64,000 nt of DNA from Corynebacterium sp. CNJ-954 (GCF_001942345.1 NZ_MKKI01000003.1:82208-146207), one strand, 5' to 3'; positions 8,901 to 14,616 are shown, numbered from the stretch's first letter. Notes: a model not told the origin generated them from the sequence alone. Made by a program: numbers and translations.

Positions 8901-9070
8901 CGGGGTTCTTCACGGATGAGGCGACGACGAGGGATTTGAACAAGTTCTATATCTACGCGTGGTCGAGGGGCATTAAGTCGATTTACTACGTGAGGTTGCA
9001 GCAGCCTGCTATGGCGGGCACGGCGGTTGAGGGTACTGCTGCGGGGTTCTGTGAGTCGTGTGCACTTTAG
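5972..9070 (+). CDS. nrdE: Class Ib ribonucleotide reductase alpha subunit NrdE with intein
   Basis: 1032 residues as encoded, about 709 after splicing, the usual NrdE size. The start is TTG 5972, six bases after AAGGAG; an in-frame ATG at 5957 lacks a ribosome site. Converts ribonucleoside diphosphates to deoxy forms. Visible family residues: the redox cysteine in RVSCFLLD, the active-site cysteine in SNL/CSEI split by the intein, its partner in HDISCNLGSFN, the Tyr pair near the C-terminus (IYYVRL) and the C-terminal CESC thiol pair. No nrdF occurs in the window, so the host beta subunit is presumably used; nrdI lies 3.5 kb downstream. Confidence 0.92.
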   Translation: MTDTTYENLNAEVNLLGPDGKLQLHKDHEAARAYHIEHVNQNTVFFHDLEEKTRYLVDNNLWDRETVETFEPYQFKALFKQAYKHKARFSSYLGAVKNYMSYALKTEDGQRYYERYEDRVVMTAIDVSGGDYQLASDLVDAIITGRFQPATPTFLNAGRARGGERVSCFLLDAQDNMESIGRLQNSALQLSKRGGGVGINLTNLRESGAPIQDVPGQSSGLVPVMKILETEFRYANQLGQRQGAGAVYVSAHHPDILQVLDTKKENADEAIRIKTLSIGVVVPDITFELAKANDDMYLFSPYDVERVEGKPFSECDITARYRDWVDDDRITKRKINARSLFARIAEVQFESGYPYLLFSDVASRANPMKHVGRIQMSNLCVAPETLLLTRSGNVPIAGLAGQDVEVWNGEEWSLSRVEQTGQDQSLITVDFDNGASMDVTPYHKFYVKTGYGNRKVVETRAGELKPGDMIDKFSLPVVDNAGAPDFPYAYTAGLHSADGTYGVNGAPILRLYPGKTHLGDHIEYKSSSLKPDAIGRVSYVLHEETPRKYVVPDSSYSLKSRLEWLAGMLDGDGWGNGKVGLQIGSIHPEFLEDIRIMLTEMGVSSRWKKVRDAGRTRFKPDQKEYETQTAYRLIISGTESQTLCKLGLPTHRVIVEEVDHQRAANGYIRVESITDEGRVDDTYCLNEPKRHKVIFNGVQTGNCSEIMQVQTPSVLNDDLSYKTVGHDISCNLGSFNMRKMLDLSTDEFTDTVIAATRALDQVSRTTSIDSVPSVRKGNEDSHSIGLGQMNWHGALGDLGIEYGSPESLRILDRYMARVTWAAMLASTQLAKEYGQHAWFDGCEYDTGEWFERVAYPKCDEFGDDLTILGDLTAPTRAEWDMLRIEVSRYGMANAYLQAIPPTGSISYINHSTSSIHPVPSGVEIRKEGKLGRVYYPQPHLTNENAHLFQSASTIGYKKLVDTYAVSQHWVDQGQSMTGFFTDEATTRDLNKFYIYAWSRGIKSIYYVRLQQPAMAGTAVEGTAAGFCESCAL
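7109..8077 (+). other. LAGLIDADG intein inside NrdE
   Basis: In-frame insertion of 323 codons. The first residue is Cys (CVAPETLLLTRSG, block A); block B carries TPYHKFYVK. The endonuclease domain has two LAGLIDADG-type helices, AGLHSADGTY and WLAGMLDGDG. Block F is RVDDTYCLNE, and the C-terminal splice site is GVQTGN followed by Cys of the extein (CSEIMQ). The penultimate residue is Gly instead of the usual His. Joining the flanks restores SNLCSEI, the active-site cysteine motif of the reductase. Homing endonuclease activity looks possible because both acidic active-site positions (D in SADG and DGDG) are kept. Confidence 0.92.
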
Positions 9071-9080
9071 GAGGAGAACA

Positions 9081-9290
9081 GTGAAATCGTTTCTGGATGA
9101 ACTACCGCCCGCCCCGCCGAATACTCGGTGGGACGCGACCGTACTACCCGACCGGGGTTTAACCGGGGTGAGGCTGTCGCACTATCGCCCGTTCTTTGTG
9201 GTTGGTGAGGCGCTTGTGGATGAGTCGTGGTCGCGGGCGCGGATTACTAAGGCCGTGGAGCACATTGTGAAGGAGGTAGTTAGTGAGTGA
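9081..9290 (+). CDS. Small phage protein of unknown function
   Basis: 69 residues from GTG 9081, with a strong GAGGAGAACA ribosome site 10 nt after the nrdE stop. Proline-rich start (LDELPPAPPNTRW), then a basic hydrophobic core and a helical C-terminus (ARITKAVEHIVKEVV). No family recognised. Probably co-transcribed with nrdE. Confidence 0.5.
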   Translation: MKSFLDELPPAPPNTRWDATVLPDRGLTGVRLSHYRPFFVVGEALVDESWSRARITKAVEHIVKEVVSE

Positions 9291-9528
9291 CAAAGCGTAT
9301 GACTTTCCAGCCCCGCCGAAAGGTTACTACTGGAAGGTAAAACCGGATTGGGCGGGGCCGGGATTCACTAAGGTTCAACTGCGACGGCGGAGGAAATGCC
9401 TATGGGATCAGGTGGTCTTCTCCCAGTACCTCAGCATTGCGATGAGGTATCCCGATGCGTGCTATCGGAACAGGGTTGATGCAGTTCGTTTTGTGGAGGG
9501 GGTCAGCTCTGGACGCACAGCAGCTTAG
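9283..9528 (+). CDS. Small basic phage protein of unknown function
   Basis: 81 residues from GTG 9283, overlapping the previous gene by 8 nt; AAGGAGGTAG lies upstream. The N-terminal FPAPPKGYYWKVKPDW is similar in kind to the small protein at 2949. An Arg-rich centre (LRRRRKCLW) could bind nucleic acid, which is inference only. No family recognised. Confidence 0.5.
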   Translation: MSDKAYDFPAPPKGYYWKVKPDWAGPGFTKVQLRRRRKCLWDQVVFSQYLSIAMRYPDACYRNRVDAVRFVEGVSSGRTAA

Positions 9529-10189
9529 AGACCACCTCGACCACACGATAGACGCCATCCGACGCCACAGGGCACGCGTACGACCCACAAGCCCCGGATA
9601 CACGGACACCCCCACCTTCGGAGGGTTCGGGCCGAAGAGTCCATGCAATGACGCGATGATCGACCTCGCGGACGCGGAAGCCGCACACCTAGGCAACGTC
9701 GCCCGCACTTGCGTCAGGCGCGGAACGATCCCCTCAGTGAGCCTTCGCCCCCTGTGGTTCACGAACCGGGGGAAGTGCATAGGGCTACGCATCATCGGGC
9801 ACGACGATGACGAGTTCGACATTGACGGTAACCACACTGGCCCGGACTACCTCGAACCACTGTTCCCGATCGTGCAGCACTTGAAAGCGTACGCGGGGGA
9901 GGTCGTGGAGACAGAGGGCGTCGAGTGGCTACTTTACGAGTGGGGGACAACCCGAGAACTCTACTACGAGATGTACCCCGTCGAATCGCTCGAATGGGGG
10001 ACAATGAGTAAGGCGGTGGAGCTAACAGGGCGGAGCAAATCGACGATCTACGCTTGGTCAAGTCAAGGGTGGGCGCGGAAGATCATAACCCAAGGTCATG
10101 AAACGTTGTACTGTCTCGATGACCTAGTGAGATTACGCGAAGGAATACCGCAGGGACGCCCCGCAAAAACTCTGGAATGGGTGGTATAA
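9479..10189 (+). CDS. Helix-turn-helix phage protein
   Basis: About 236 residues if started at ATG 9479, which overlaps the preceding gene by 50 nt. A CTG at 9509 behind GGAGGGGGTCAGCT is an alternative, so the start is uncertain. Residues 1-100 include YTDTPTFGGFGPKSPC and DLADAEAAHLGNVARTCVRRG, recurrent in actinophage HTH proteins. The C-terminus (MSKAVELTGRSKSTIYAWSS) is a MerR/excisionase-like helix-turn-helix ending in a basic tail. Likely a DNA-binding regulator. The stop falls in the extended -10 element of the following RNA locus, so this gene ends exactly where that transcription unit begins. Confidence 0.65.
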   Translation: MQFVLWRGSALDAQQLRDHLDHTIDAIRRHRARVRPTSPGYTDTPTFGGFGPKSPCNDAMIDLADAEAAHLGNVARTCVRRGTIPSVSLRPLWFTNRGKCIGLRIIGHDDDEFDIDGNHTGPDYLEPLFPIVQHLKAYAGEVVETEGVEWLLYEWGTTRELYYEMYPVESLEWGTMSKAVELTGRSKSTIYAWSSQGWARKIITQGHETLYCLDDLVRLREGIPQGRPAKTLEWVV

Positions 10190-10231
10190 TAGACATGTAG
10201 GCGTTAATCGATGAGCAATCGGAACGCCTAC
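10182..10231 (+). promoter_or_regulatory. Extended -10 promoter followed by a 5' hairpin
   Basis: TGGTATAAT (10182-10190) is a textbook extended -10 element; no good -35 is seen upstream, as expected for that class. Transcription would begin near 10197, exactly where GTAGGCGT (10197-10204) pairs with ACGCCTAC (10224-10231). The tRNA/hairpin locus would thus carry a capped 5' stem. Placement of the start site is inferred from spacing. Confidence 0.6.
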
Positions 10232-10262
10232 ACTCTCCTTCTCCATTGGTTCTCCGCCAAAC

Positions 10263-10289
10263 AACCCCCGGCACTCCACCGGGGGTTCA
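10263..10289 (+). terminator. Possible intrinsic terminator or attenuator
   Basis: CCCCCGG and CCGGGGG form a 7-bp GC stem over a 7-nt loop, followed by TTCATGCTTTCG, a weak U-tract. It would stop read-through from the nrdE operon or attenuate the promoter at 10182. The poor U-run keeps confidence moderate. Confidence 0.4.
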
Positions 10290-10368
10290 TGCTTTCGTTG
10301 CACACAAGCCGACACCGGAATAATGACTAATACTCGCCGGATCACGGACTGTGCAACGCAAGGCTCCT

Positions 10369-10439
10369 ATGCGCATAGCTCAATTGGGAGAGCGACGTGT
10401 CAACCTAACGGTCGGTTCCGGTTCGCGTCCGTGCGCATG
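10369..10439 (+). tRNA. tRNA-like gene 1, anticodon uncertain
   Basis: The acceptor arm ATGCGCA/TGCGCAT is a perfect 7-bp stem with discriminator G. TA at positions 8-9 and D-arm GCTC/GAGC with AATTGG are canonical. The anticodon arm does not close well: ACGTG against AACGG gives three pairs of five, and position 33 would be C. The T-arm (CCGG TTCGCGT CCG) is two bases short. No CCA is encoded. It is either a decayed tRNA or a tRNA-like RNA. Confidence 0.4.
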
Positions 10440-10479
10440 CCGGGTCAGGGCAGCCCTTACAATAATGCCCCTGGGGGAA

Positions 10480-10548
10480 GCGGTACCGACATTGAGGGTT
10501 CGGAGCATTTGGGGTGGATGCTGCGGGGTTCAACTCCCCGCTACCGCG
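10480..10548 (+). tRNA. tRNA-like gene 2, possibly GGG (Pro) anticodon
   Basis: The acceptor GCGGTAC/CTACCGC has one mismatch. The T-arm CGGGG-TTCAACT-CCCCG is perfect. GCATT/GATGC closes a loop TGGGGTG, suggesting anticodon GGG but lacking U33. The D-arm CCGA/TCGG directly abuts the acceptor, and the variable region is only two bases. These departures argue for a degenerate or unconventional tRNA. No CCA encoded. Confidence 0.35.
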
Positions 10549-10611
10549 CTGCGGGTGATCTTCGGTGATCCCGCCCTACGGCACGCCATGGTATCACTGT
10601 GGCGTGTTCCG

Positions 10612-10684
10612 ACTTCTATAGCCCAACGGTAGAGGCAGCGGATTCAAGTCCCGTTAAGTGCAGGTTCGAATCCTGCTAGAAGTA
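10612..10684 (+). tRNA. tRNA gene 3, anticodon probably CAA
   Basis: The best-formed cloverleaf of the early cluster: acceptor ACTTCTA/TAGAAGT (7 bp) with discriminator A, D-arm GCC/GGC around AACGGTAGA, T-arm GCAGG-TTCGAAT-CCTGC (perfect). The anticodon stem GCGGA/CCCGT has four pairs and a loop TTCAAGT with U33 and CAA. CAA would read the Leu codon UUG, but the variable loop has only five bases, unlike a normal tRNA-Leu. Amino-acid identity is therefore open. Confidence 0.6.
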
Positions 10685-10905
10685 CGGTTTCAGTCAGCGT
10701 GGTCATGCTCTCTGAAACGACCGGCACCGGGCTACTGGCAGGTGTCGGCATTGCTCCTGACTGTCTCCGGATTGGTCAGGTTTTGAAGAGGTCGGGATAC
10801 CCTCGCGGGTTGCTCCGCAAAATGTAACAGCCGTGGAAACACACTCAGCGATCCCTGCCCTTCGGGGGCATATCGGAGGCCCACGGAAGCCCCGGACGCG
10901 GGGCA
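10685..10905 (+). ncRNA. Structured non-coding spacer with successive hairpins
   Basis: No credible ORF. By eye it folds into GTTTCAG/CTGAAAC (10687-10718), CCGGCACC/GGTGTCGG (10721-10748) and CCTGAC/GTCAGG (10756-10780). CGACC (10718-10722) and GGTCG (10790-10794) could close an alternative three-way junction over the latter two. A nested stem CCGTGG...CCACGG follows (about 10830-10885), then CCCCGgacgCGGGG just before the next tRNA. The earlier spacer has further hairpins at 10551-10574 and 10582-10606. Function unknown; processing signals for the tRNA precursor are one possibility. Confidence 0.4.
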
Positions 10906-10976
10906 GCGTCAGCCCTGAGCCGGAGGGTCCGCCGCTACAGCGGCTAGCCGGGGTTCGAATCCCCGTTGACGCGCCA
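10906..10976 (+). tRNA. tRNA gene 4 with encoded CCA, anticodon uncertain
   Basis: The acceptor GCGTCAG/TTGACGC pairs fully (one G-U), discriminator G, then an encoded CCA. The T-arm CGGGG-TTCGAAT-CCCCG is perfect and the D-stem CCCT/AGGG closes. The anticodon arm is a GCCGC/GCGGC palindrome over TACA, which cannot form a standard 7-nt loop. The best fit, CCGC-CGCTACA-GCGG, would display CUA (amber reading) but with G33. The identity call is weak; the tRNA-like fold itself is convincing. Confidence 0.5.
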
Positions 10977-11017
10977 GGTCATCTAGGCGGGGAGTAGTCC
11001 CGTATCTAGCGCTGACC
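10977..11017 (+). ncRNA. Long imperfect hairpin directly after tRNA gene 4
   Basis: GGTCA/TGACC, CTAG/CTAG and GGG/CCC stack into a three-segment hairpin beginning on the base after the encoded CCA. It could be a processing or stability element of the tRNA transcript. No U-run follows, so it is not a standard terminator. Confidence 0.35.
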
Positions 11018-11069
11018 ACCCCACCCATTTAGGCCATATTGAATGGCGGGCAAGATAATAACCTACCCG

Positions 11070-11145
11070 TACGGCATGAATCGGATCACGGTTGGAACAC
11101 CCCGGCATGTCAGGGAGAGCGGTTCGAATCCGCAATGGTGTGGGG
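11070..11145 (+). tRNA. Degenerate tRNA-like element
   Basis: Only the T-arm is clear: GCGG-TTCGAAT-CCGC at about 11122-11136, followed by AATGGTGT as a possible 3' acceptor strand. A matching 5' acceptor strand at normal distance is not found (ACACC at about 11094 is too close), and the anticodon arm around GGCATGTC cannot be closed. Treated as a relic or a very unusual tRNA. Confidence 0.2.
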
Positions 11146-11303
11146 TTTTGAGCAGGTAGCACCTGCATGGTTGAAGGCCCGTATCGTCCTCGATGTAATT
11201 CGCGGGCGACGGGATAGCGCTGTGATTGAGAATCCGTCCGGGAGCGAGACCCGGCAGCGCACGCAATACCCGACGATCGTTGAATTCTTCTCGGGTATAC
11301 CTT

Positions 11304-11372
11304 GCTCCGTCGTCTAGCGGCAGGACGCCTGGCCCTGAACCAGGTAACCGAGGTTCGAATCCTTGCGGAGCA
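11304..11372 (+). tRNA. tRNA-Gln(CUG), phage encoded
   Basis: The acceptor GCTCCGT/GCGGAGC (one G-U), anticodon stem CCTGG/CCAGG and T-arm CGAGG-TTCGAAT-CCTTG all close. The loop CCCTGAA places CUG at 34-36 with A37, matching glutamine; position 33 is C instead of U. Discriminator A, no encoded CCA. From here to 11587 there is no gene: about 215 bases of non-coding sequence lead to the next ribosome site. Confidence 0.65.
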
Positions 11373-11587
11373 GCCGGATCATCCGAAAGAACACCACTTC
11401 CGAATGGTCCATCAACGAACCCTGCGTTACGACGTGGGGAAAGGCGGCTGACGGTGTTCTCGCCGGACGACGAGACCCGCCAACGCCAAAAAACTTGGCC
11501 CCCGTTGATGCGTGGGGAAGTGCTCGTGGACGCAGCCGGATGACTGTGCACCACGACGCGCGACAAACAACAACAAGAGGAGTGTCC

Positions 11588-11800
11588 ATGCCTGACGCTT
11601 ATATTGATGGTGGGTTCGCCGAACCGGGACAGTTCACGAAACAAGATTACCCCCAGGAGCCTGGCGGAGGATTAGTTAGTCGCGAAACGCTGGTGCGGTG
11701 GGCAAAGGTGTCCACTGCGCTCGAGGATGAGTTTCGCGCCGCACTGGCCCGAGCTAAGGCCAACTGGGCCGAGACTGAACGCCGTTTGGCGTCACAATGA
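11588..11800 (+). CDS. Small phage protein of unknown function
   Basis: 70 residues from ATG 11588, with AGAGGAGTGTCC upstream. The N-terminal half is Gly/Pro rich, and the C-terminal half is a charged helix (LEDEFRAALARAKANWAETERRL). The in-frame extension to 11363 runs back into tRNA-Gln and is rejected. Stop/start overlap with the next gene. Confidence 0.5.
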   Translation: MPDAYIDGGFAEPGQFTKQDYPQEPGGGLVSRETLVRWAKVSTALEDEFRAALARAKANWAETERRLASQ

Positions 11801-11991
11801 CATCTATACCGAATGATGTTCTAGACCGCATCCAGGCATGGCGCGCCCTGTCGGAGGAAGAGCGAACCGAACGTCTCCGCCGGTGCGTTGTTGGCGAGGT
11901 TGTCGGCAACATGCGGATGGAAGGCCAGCCGGTCTCGAAAGAATGGCTACACTCCGCGCGTCCAGTCGGATTGAACGTTCACCGGGATTGA
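11797..11991 (+). CDS. Small helical phage protein, weakly VbhA-antitoxin-like
   Basis: 64 residues; the ATG overlaps the previous stop. Helical and charged, with VVGEVVGNMRMEGQPVSKEW in the second half, a pattern loosely like the short VbhA-type antitoxin helix (small residue, MEG, then S/E). There is no FIC toxin nearby, so an antitoxin role is not supported by context. Family assignment is tentative. Confidence 0.45.
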   Translation: MTSIPNDVLDRIQAWRALSEEERTERLRRCVVGEVVGNMRMEGQPVSKEWLHSARPVGLNVHRD

Positions 11992-11993
11992 AC

Positions 11994-12044
11994 ATGTCAC
12001 CATACGGGGACATCATGAAAAGTCGTCGAACGGAGACACGATGA
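11994..12044 (+). CDS. Possible 16-residue leader peptide
   Basis: ATG 11994 opens 16 codons (start MSPYGDIM, end RRTETR) whose TGA overlaps the ATG of the next gene. The coupling geometry (ATGA) is the same as for the other genes of this operon. Composition is unremarkable, so the call rests only on position. Confidence 0.2.
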   Translation: MSPYGDIMKSRRTETR

Positions 12045-12232
12045 GCCGGGACTACAGGGACAAACGCGGCGGGCACGACTCAGGACGCTGGTGGCTCAAA
12101 GCCGACAACGAATGGGTCCGGTTCAAGAAACGACAATGCCGGAGGGACGCCCGCGCAAAAGCGAAAGACAACCTCCGGCACGGACGCGAACCACAACCCC
12201 GGTACGGGATTGAACGAGAATACATCGACTAG
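12041..12232 (+). CDS. Small basic phage protein
   Basis: 63 residues from ATG 12041 behind ACGGAGACACG. Strongly basic (FKKRQCRRDARAKAKDN), aromatic N-terminus (GRWWLKADNEWVRF). Resembles in composition the 47-residue protein at 13454 (both begin SxDYR). It ends tail-to-tail with the Lsr2-like gene, overlapping it by four bases. No family recognised; nucleic-acid binding is a guess from charge. Confidence 0.45.
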   Translation: MSRDYRDKRGGHDSGRWWLKADNEWVRFKKRQCRRDARAKAKDNLRHGREPQPRYGIEREYID

Positions 12233-12561
12233 CGGTTGTCGTACGCCTCGATGACATCCTTAGCGATCTGCCCCCGCGCAGACACCTCGTAACCGTTCTC
12301 CTGCGCCCACTCGCGGATCGCCTTGTTCCGCGCCTTATCCGACTGCGACGCACCCTTACGCGGCGTACCACCACGGGTCACCTTACGCGCAGCCGTGACC
12401 CACGGGTCAAGCTCAGTGGCAAGCTTCAGTGAGGACTCATGCGACAGGTCCAGCACATAATCCTTGCCACCGTAAGACAGCTCAACGACCTGCACCTGAT
12501 CCTTAGTCAGAGACTCACCGGTTATGTCATCGGTGTACTCAACAACTTCTCTACGCGCCAT
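12229..12561 (-). CDS. Lsr2-like nucleoid-associated silencer
   Basis: 110 residues, the only minus-strand phage gene seen. Lsr2 proteins coat AT-rich DNA and silence foreign genes; a prophage-encoded homologue, CgpS, keeps the CGP3 prophage silent in C. glutamicum. The N-terminal oligomerisation domain (DDITGESLTKD ... ELSYGGKDYVLDLS) and the C-terminal DNA-binding domain (IREWAQENGYEVSARGQI) are both present at normal length. The minor-groove AT-hook-like motif reads RGQ where most Lsr2 proteins have RGR. The start is ATG 12561 behind AAAGGAGCGCACT. It is divergent from nrdI over 54 bases, so the two promoters share one small region. Confidence 0.88.
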   Translation of the reverse strand: MARREVVEYTDDITGESLTKDQVQVVELSYGGKDYVLDLSHESSLKLATELDPWVTAARKVTRGGTPRKGASQSDKARNKAIREWAQENGYEVSARGQIAKDVIEAYDNR

Positions 12562-12615
12562 AGTGCGCTCCTTTCATCGGGGGATGAAACACACACTACA
12601 CGGGGGGTGAGCGAT

Positions 12616-13026
12616 GTGCGGCCAAGAATCCACTACTGGAGTAGCAACAGCCGGAACACGGCAGCACTCGCAGGAAAACTCACCACCCCCACCATCCGCC
12701 TAGGCGACGACACCATAGACGACTACACCGTCCTAATGACACCGACGTATGAGATGCCGAGGCAAGGTGACTTCATCCCACGGGCTGTGCGCTCATGGCT
12801 GGGACGCAACGGGCAGTGGGTTATCGGGGTAATCGGCACAGGCAACCGATCGTTCGGCTGCACCTTCTGTCAAGCAGCACACGACATAGCCGACGCACTA
12901 CACGTCCCCGTCCTCTACCGCTGCGAACTCATGGGCGCACCAGCAGACATAGCCGCGATAGACACCGGTCTTAGACAGCACTGGAAGTACCTACAACACC
13001 TCAGACACCCCAGCCCAACAACATGA
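12616..13026 (+). CDS. nrdI: Flavodoxin-like NrdI, class Ib reductase activator
   Basis: 136 residues starting at GTG 12616 behind CGGGGGGTGAG (GTG 12607 is the alternative). NrdI is a small FMN protein that supplies superoxide to assemble the Mn(III)2-tyrosyl cofactor of NrdF. Motifs: the phosphate-binding WSSNSRNTA loop, VLMTPTYEM, and the GNRSFGCTFC flavin loop. Separated from nrdE by 3.5 kb, unlike the usual nrdHIEF operon; nrdH and nrdF are not in the window. Probably controlled together with the divergent Lsr2-like gene. Confidence 0.85.
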   Translation: MRPRIHYWSSNSRNTAALAGKLTTPTIRLGDDTIDDYTVLMTPTYEMPRQGDFIPRAVRSWLGRNGQWVIGVIGTGNRSFGCTFCQAAHDIADALHVPVLYRCELMGAPADIAAIDTGLRQHWKYLQHLRHPSPTT

Positions 13027-13103
13027 CCCCTATAGGAAAGACCCCGCCCCATGAGCGAGGTAGCCCACCTACTGAACATCACCACCCCATAGGAGGAACC
13101 CCC

Positions 13104-13457
13104 ATGCCGTACACCGTCCACACCCTAGACGGCCAGGCCCATACCTACCACGACCCCTGCATTGCCAACCTCACGGATGCCGGGCTACTAGCCCTGCATG
13201 AGGATGCGACGTACGACGAGGACTACGGCAGGCCAGTGTTCGGCCCCCTACTTGCTGCCTACCCCGCAGGACAGTGGACGCACTACCACGTGGAGCCAGC
13301 ACCGTACGAGACGGATGCACAGGCAAGCGAGGACACGGACGAGGCGCGGCGATGGAACGAGGTGCAAGTCAGCGCGACAGCGGAAGCCGTAGACAAATGG
13401 AAAGCGATGTACCAACGACACCTCGACGCAGGACGTAAGGCAGCCGCAGCACAGTGA
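13104..13457 (+). CDS. Phage protein of unknown function
   Basis: 117 residues from ATG 13104, with a near-perfect AGGAGGAACCCCC ribosome site; the longer in-frame ATG at 13023 has none. Aromatic and acidic, with repeated His/Tyr (HTLDGQAHTYHD, WTHYHVEPAPYE) and an Ala-rich C-terminal helix. No family or catalytic motif recognised. Confidence 0.5.
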   Translation: MPYTVHTLDGQAHTYHDPCIANLTDAGLLALHEDATYDEDYGRPVFGPLLAAYPAGQWTHYHVEPAPYETDAQASEDTDEARRWNEVQVSATAEAVDKWKAMYQRHLDAGRKAAAAQ

Positions 13458-13597
13458 GCCACGACTACCGACACAACCTCGACCACGACAACGAACCACG
13501 CGAACACATCAAACAACAACGCAAAACCAGACGCTACGACGAACGCCACAAACTACGCAACTGGCAACACCTAGACCACGACACCGCATGGGACTAG
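13454..13597 (+). CDS. Very small His/Arg/Asp-rich protein
   Basis: 47 residues, GTG 13454 overlapping the previous stop. Composition is extreme: His, Asp, Arg, Asn and Gln make up most of it (SHDYRHNLDHDNEPREH). The DNA here is nearly free of G and T on the + strand, so the odd composition may reflect base bias. Similar start to the gene at 12041. Function unknown; may not be translated. Confidence 0.35.
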   Translation: MSHDYRHNLDHDNEPREHIKQQRKTRRYDERHKLRNWQHLDHDTAWD

Positions 13598-13688
13598 AAG
13601 CCAGCGAGAGACAGCAGTCAACGCGATAGAAGCACGAAGCGTGACGAACAAAGAACAATCAAACAAGTAGGGAAGCGAGGTGCAGCAC

Positions 13689-13967
13689 ATGGCATGGACC
13701 AACGGACCATCACGCACCTCCACAACCCACTGGAAACAACTTCGGGCAAAAGCCAAACGACAACTCGACTACAGGTGCCAACACTGCGGGGCAGAGGAAC
13801 ACCTCGAACTCGACCACATAGTCAACACGGCACGCGGAGGGCAAGACACACTCGACAACGTGCAATGGCTATGCAAAAGGTGTCACGGGCGCAAAACCCA
13901 ACAGGAAGCCACCCGCGCAAAAAACGCATGGCGACGGCAACCCGAGGTGCCCCCATGGGAACAATGA
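13689..13967 (+). CDS. HNH endonuclease next to the terminase
   Basis: 92 residues from ATG 13689 (GTG 13680 would add three). A CxxC...CxxC zinc frame (CQHCGAE, CKRCHG) surrounds the HNH core LELDHIV, N at DTLDNV and H at KRCHG. In many siphoviruses with HK97-type heads a small HNH protein sits just upstream of the terminase and is needed for DNA cleavage during packaging; position and size fit that role. This is the first gene of the late block. Confidence 0.8.
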   Translation: MAWTNGPSRTSTTHWKQLRAKAKRQLDYRCQHCGAEEHLELDHIVNTARGGQDTLDNVQWLCKRCHGRKTQQEATRAKNAWRRQPEVPPWEQ

Positions 13968-14161
13968 CACACCCCCACAGACAAACGGAAACCGCCCACA
14001 ACACCTGAACGGTTCGAGTAGAGGAGGGGACTACTCGAATCAAGTAAGGGTGGGGTAACTCCCCTCCCGCCTGGCGGCGCGGGGCACGGTTGGCATAGGC
14101 GTTATTCATAAGTACGGGTCTGGGGATTATGTAATCCAATAATTGAGGGGGTGTTTTTCCT
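13968..14161 (+). promoter_or_regulatory. Non-coding gap before the terminase, with perfect hairpin
   Basis: No gene in 194 bases. TTCGAGTAG (14013-14021) and CTACTCGAA (14031-14039) form a perfect 9-bp stem over AGGAGGGGA; CCCCTCCC lies just after. The strand composition of the whole prophage changes here from A/C-rich to G/T-rich. Candidates are the late promoter, a cos/pac site or a replication-linked element; sequence alone does not decide. Confidence 0.35.
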
Positions 14162-14605
14162 ATGGCTGGTCATGGTCCTCCACCGAGGGGGAATGCGATT
14201 CGTAGGAATAAAGAGTCGCAGGCGTTGCATGTTGTAGAGGTTGAGCCGGGGGTTCAGCCCTCGCTTGAGGATCTTGTGGGGGATGTGAACCCGGTGACGG
14301 GGGAGCCGTTTACTCCTATGACTTTGAGGTTTTGGGAGGAGTTGTCGGAGTTTGCGACGTTGGGTCTCCTGCTGGATGCTCAGTGGTCGTTGTTGGCGCG
14401 GGCGATGGTTCTGGATGATGCGGTGATGCGGGGCGAGGCTAAGTGGGCGGCTGAGGCTCGTTTGCAGATGGCTAAGTTCGGGATTGCTCCGGATGATGTT
14501 TTGCGGATGCGTGTGCAGATTGTTCAGGCTGATGAGGCTGAGGCTAAGTCCGAGGTGGCTTCGGGCGCTTCGGCGGGGAGGCGTGGTATTCGCGCTGTGA
14601 AGTAG
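14162..14605 (+). CDS. terS: Terminase small subunit
   Basis: 147 residues. DNA-recognition part of the packaging motor. The sequence has the layout of actinophage small terminases: basic N-terminus (GPPPRGNAIRRNKES), a helical core (LRFWEELSEFATLGLL, QWSLLARAMVLDDAV) and a basic C-terminus. Called from this pattern plus position directly before the large subunit; there is no catalytic motif to check. Start ATG 14162, preceded by GAGGGGGTG. Confidence 0.7.
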   Translation: MAGHGPPPRGNAIRRNKESQALHVVEVEPGVQPSLEDLVGDVNPVTGEPFTPMTLRFWEELSEFATLGLLLDAQWSLLARAMVLDDAVMRGEAKWAAEARLQMAKFGIAPDDVLRMRVQIVQADEAEAKSEVASGASAGRRGIRAVK

Positions 14606-14616
14606 GGGGTGTGGTT

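Noticed and set aside
11063..11644. 193-codon reverse ORF in the tRNA region
   Set aside because: It runs through tRNA-Gln and the tRNA-like elements, with no ribosome site and no family.
11797..11991. Toxin-antitoxin pair
   Set aside because: The protein only loosely resembles VbhA; no FIC or other toxin gene is adjacent.
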